7,489 nt of DNA from Desulfobacterales bacterium (GTDB lineage Bacteria > Desulfobacterota > DSM-4660 > Desulfatiglandales > B25-G16): positions 1 through 7,489 of the forward strand of contig JABXJY010000134.1 in the NCBI GenBank assembly GCA_013375385.1, read 5' to 3'. Positions 5,885-7,489 of this stretch are shown here, in pieces (the first letter of the stretch is position 1; each line of letters begins with the position of its first letter). The position numbers were made by a program, and so were the translations under genes. The notes under the pieces are model-generated. The model worked only from the letters and a program-made list of their open reading frames with translations. It was not told the DNA's origin and ran no database searches.

Positions 5885-6283
5885 TTAATCATGCACGTTT
5901 TCTCTGATAAACTCTATGCTCTCCTCAAAGGGTGTCCCGCCTGGAAAAACACCTGCAACCCCAATCTCTTTCAAGACAGGGATATCTTTAGCTGGTATTA
6001 CCCCACCCACCACAACAATTACTCTATCTAGACCCTCTTTTTTGATCAATTCCAATGTCTTCTTGCAGATTGGAACATGGGCCCCGGACATGATAGAGAG
6101 GCCTATGACATCCACATCTTCTTCAAGAGCCATCTTGACGATAGAAGGAACACTCTGATGTAGCCCGGAGTAAATGACCTCCATGCCAGCATCTTTAAGT
6201 GCATGGGCCATTACCTTTGCACCCCTGTCATGCCCGTCAAGGCCCGGTTTTCCAATAAGGATCCTGATCCTCTTGGTGGACAT
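5885..6283 (-). CDS. Cobalamin-binding (small) subunit of the acyl-CoA mutase
   Basis: This is a free-standing B12-binding Rossmann domain that supplies adenosylcobalamin to the large subunit encoded 15 bases downstream. From the chosen start it has 132 residues, normal for a split mutase small subunit. All base-off/His-on motifs are present: LDGHDRG with the cobalt-ligand His at residue 18, GLSIMSG (Ser63, which holds the dimethylbenzimidazole tail) and VVVGGVIP (Gly93-Gly94). The tail FPGGTPFEESIEFI is typical of the family end. The ATG at 6283 is chosen because AGAGGAGA stands eight bases upstream; a longer reading from ATG 6307 would add eight residues with a poorer ribosome site and no conservation I recognise. 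The acyl-CoA dehydrogenase gene ends 59 bases upstream, and all three genes probably share a transcript. Confidence 0.95.
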   Translation of the reverse strand: MSTKRIRILIGKPGLDGHDRGAKVMAHALKDAGMEVIYSGLHQSVPSIVKMALEEDVDVIGLSIMSGAHVPICKKTLELIKKEGLDRVIVVVGGVIPAKDIPVLKEIGVAGVFPGGTPFEESIEFIRENVHD

Positions 6284-6290
6284 TATTTCA

Positions 6291-6298
6291 TCTCCTCT
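6291..6298 (-). promoter_or_regulatory. Ribosome site fixing the B12 subunit start
   Basis: AGAGGAGA lies eight bases before ATG 6283. It falls inside the longer alternative reading from ATG 6307 and makes the shorter start much more likely. Confidence 0.75.
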
Positions 6299-6342
6299 GT
6301 CTATCATCTCTATCTGCTTTTTCTGACGGGGCCTAGGAAAAC

Positions 6343-7479
6343 CTATCGGAGGTACTGTCTGGCAATGGTGGTTTGCAGGACCTCATGAGTCCCTCCACCA
6401 TAAAGCAGGAAGCGATTATCCCTGTAGTATCTCTGAACATTATACTCCATGGAATAGCCATAGGCACCGAAGATCCTTGTGGCCTCATCCGCTGCCTTGC
6501 ACGCAGATTCAGTCGTAAAGTATTTGGCCATGGAGGCCTCATTCAAACAGGGAACATTCTTATCAATGAGGTGGGTAACCTTGTAGGCCATGAGGTGGCC
6601 GGCCTCCAAATTGACTGCCATATTGGCAATCTTTGCCTGGATGAGCTGGTACTGTCCTATGGGTCTCCCAAACTGTACCCTCTCTTTGCAATACCTGATA
6701 GAATCATCCATGGCTGCCCGTTGTAGACCCAGGGCCAGGCAGGCGGTCATAACCCTGATCTCTGCCAGGATGGTCAGTAAAACATCCAGACCCCTGCCCA
6801 GTTCCCCTAACATGTGTTCAGGAGGAACATGGCAATCATTGAAATAAATCTCCGACATCTGTGTTGTTCTGGTACCCAGCATGTCGAACCTTTTACTGTG
6901 GGAGAAACCGGGTGTGTCGCTCGGAACAAAGAAAAACATGAGCCCCTTTAATCCCTTCTCCGGATCAGTCTGACACAGGACAGTATGAAAGTGACCTATC
7001 GGTCCGCTTGTGGACCATGTCTTCATCCCGTTAATAACCCATCCGCCTTTGGTCTTTGTAGCCCTGGTTCGGACATTGCCAAGATCAGATCCTGCCTCTG
7101 GCTCGGTAAGCTGAAAGGCTCCGATCTTTTCACCTCTCACGGCGGGGCGGAGATATTTCTCATGCATCTCTTTAGTGCCATAGCGATAGAGGCCATCGGT
7201 GGCCATAAGACCTTGCATGGCTGTAGTGGCAGCCAAACTCAAGAGCCCTCGTGCCAATTCTTCCACGGTAATACAGTAAAGGGTTGTGTTTCCTCCTGAA
7301 CCACCAACCTTCTTTGGATACCTGATCCCCAGAATACCCATATCGGCAACCTTCTTGAATAGGTCATAGGGAAACTCACCTTTCTCATCATGTTGCCTGG
7401 CAACTGGGATTACTCCCTCGTCCACAAATCTTGCCATAACCTTCCTTACGAGCTCTTCTACATTGGAACGTAACATCAT
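6343..7479 (-). CDS. Acyl-CoA dehydrogenase family flavoprotein without the usual C-terminal catalytic Glu
   Basis: This FAD enzyme family oxidises acyl-CoA to 2,3-enoyl-CoA and passes electrons to ETF; the substrate here is unknown. The 378 residues show all three domains: an N-terminal helical part (to about 118), the middle beta domain with the signature AFQLTEPEAGSD (121-132) and GMKTWSTSG (151-159), and the C-terminal helical part with ERVQFGRPIGQYQLIQ (267-281) and IFGAYGYSMEYNVQRYYRD (336-354). Most members have the base in YEGT near the end; here it reads YGGGTHE (360-366). Long-chain and isovaleryl-CoA dehydrogenases keep the base on an earlier helix; the nearest Glu is Glu240 in AEIRVM, one position off my alignment. 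Two adjacent ATGs begin the frame; the second (7476) has AGGGGG four bases upstream. The N-terminus is slightly short, and only ten bases remain before the window edge, so an upstream extension cannot be excluded. It is the first visible gene of the mutase cluster. Confidence 0.92.
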   Translation of the reverse strand: MMLRSNVEELVRKVMARFVDEGVIPVARQHDEKGEFPYDLFKKVADMGILGIRYPKKVGGSGGNTTLYCITVEELARGLLSLAATTAMQGLMATDGLYRYGTKEMHEKYLRPAVRGEKIGAFQLTEPEAGSDLGNVRTRATKTKGGWVINGMKTWSTSGPIGHFHTVLCQTDPEKGLKGLMFFFVPSDTPGFSHSKRFDMLGTRTTQMSEIYFNDCHVPPEHMLGELGRGLDVLLTILAEIRVMTACLALGLQRAAMDDSIRYCKERVQFGRPIGQYQLIQAKIANMAVNLEAGHLMAYKVTHLIDKNVPCLNEASMAKYFTTESACKAADEATRIFGAYGYSMEYNVQRYYRDNRFLLYGGGTHEVLQTTIARQYLR

Positions 7480-7489
7480 GCCCCCTGTT

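Noticed and set aside
6284..6307. Longer start for the B12 subunit at ATG 6307
   Set aside because: It adds eight residues before a much better ribosome site and start at 6283.

Overview
The window looks like a stretch of chromosome from an anaerobic bacterium of the Desulfobacterota (former Deltaproteobacteria) or a close relative. This is an inference. It rests on the tig-clpP pair, a separately encoded B12-dependent acyl-CoA mutase beside an acyl-CoA dehydrogenase, and a PilB/GspE-type C-terminus of the kind common in that group. No sequence here fixes the species. Base composition is moderate and looks even throughout, and every recognised gene lies on the minus strand, so transcription runs from high to low coordinates.

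From the right edge (transcription order), a three-gene metabolic cluster comes first: an acyl-CoA dehydrogenase (6343-7479), a free-standing cobalamin-binding mutase subunit (5885-6283) and the large mutase subunit (4241-5869). The close spacing and individual ribosome sites suggest an operon. The two mutase subunits together should form an adenosylcobalamin-dependent carbon-skeleton mutase for a CoA thioester. Several active-site motifs of the large subunit differ from canonical methylmalonyl-CoA mutase and resemble the ethylmalonyl-CoA-mutase-like branch, so the substrate is open. The dehydrogenase lacks the usual C-terminal catalytic glutamate.

A gene-poor stretch of nearly 800 bases follows (3455-4240). 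It contains only a short orphan copy of the C-terminal end of a type IV pilus/type II secretion ATPase, with its own ATG and ribosome site but out of frame by one base at a five-G run. Next come a membrane-anchored TPR protein (2759-3454) with a good sigma-70 promoter that would start transcription at the GTG start codon, and a class I SAM methyltransferase (1734-2708). The methyltransferase reading frame has no stop before a tRNA-Leu(UAG) gene (1787-1873) and runs straight through it.

At the left end are a hyphenated palindrome of REP type (1670-1719), the trigger factor gene tig (304-1632) and the 5' part of clpP (1-299), which is cut by the window edge. tig and clpP form the classic protein-quality-control operon: nascent-chain chaperone followed by the proteolytic subunit of the Clp protease.

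I see no CRISPR array, insertion sequence, integrase or defence system. The best leads are the unusual mutase, the dehydrogenase lacking its usual base, the methyltransferase-tRNA overlap and the orphan ATPase tail.
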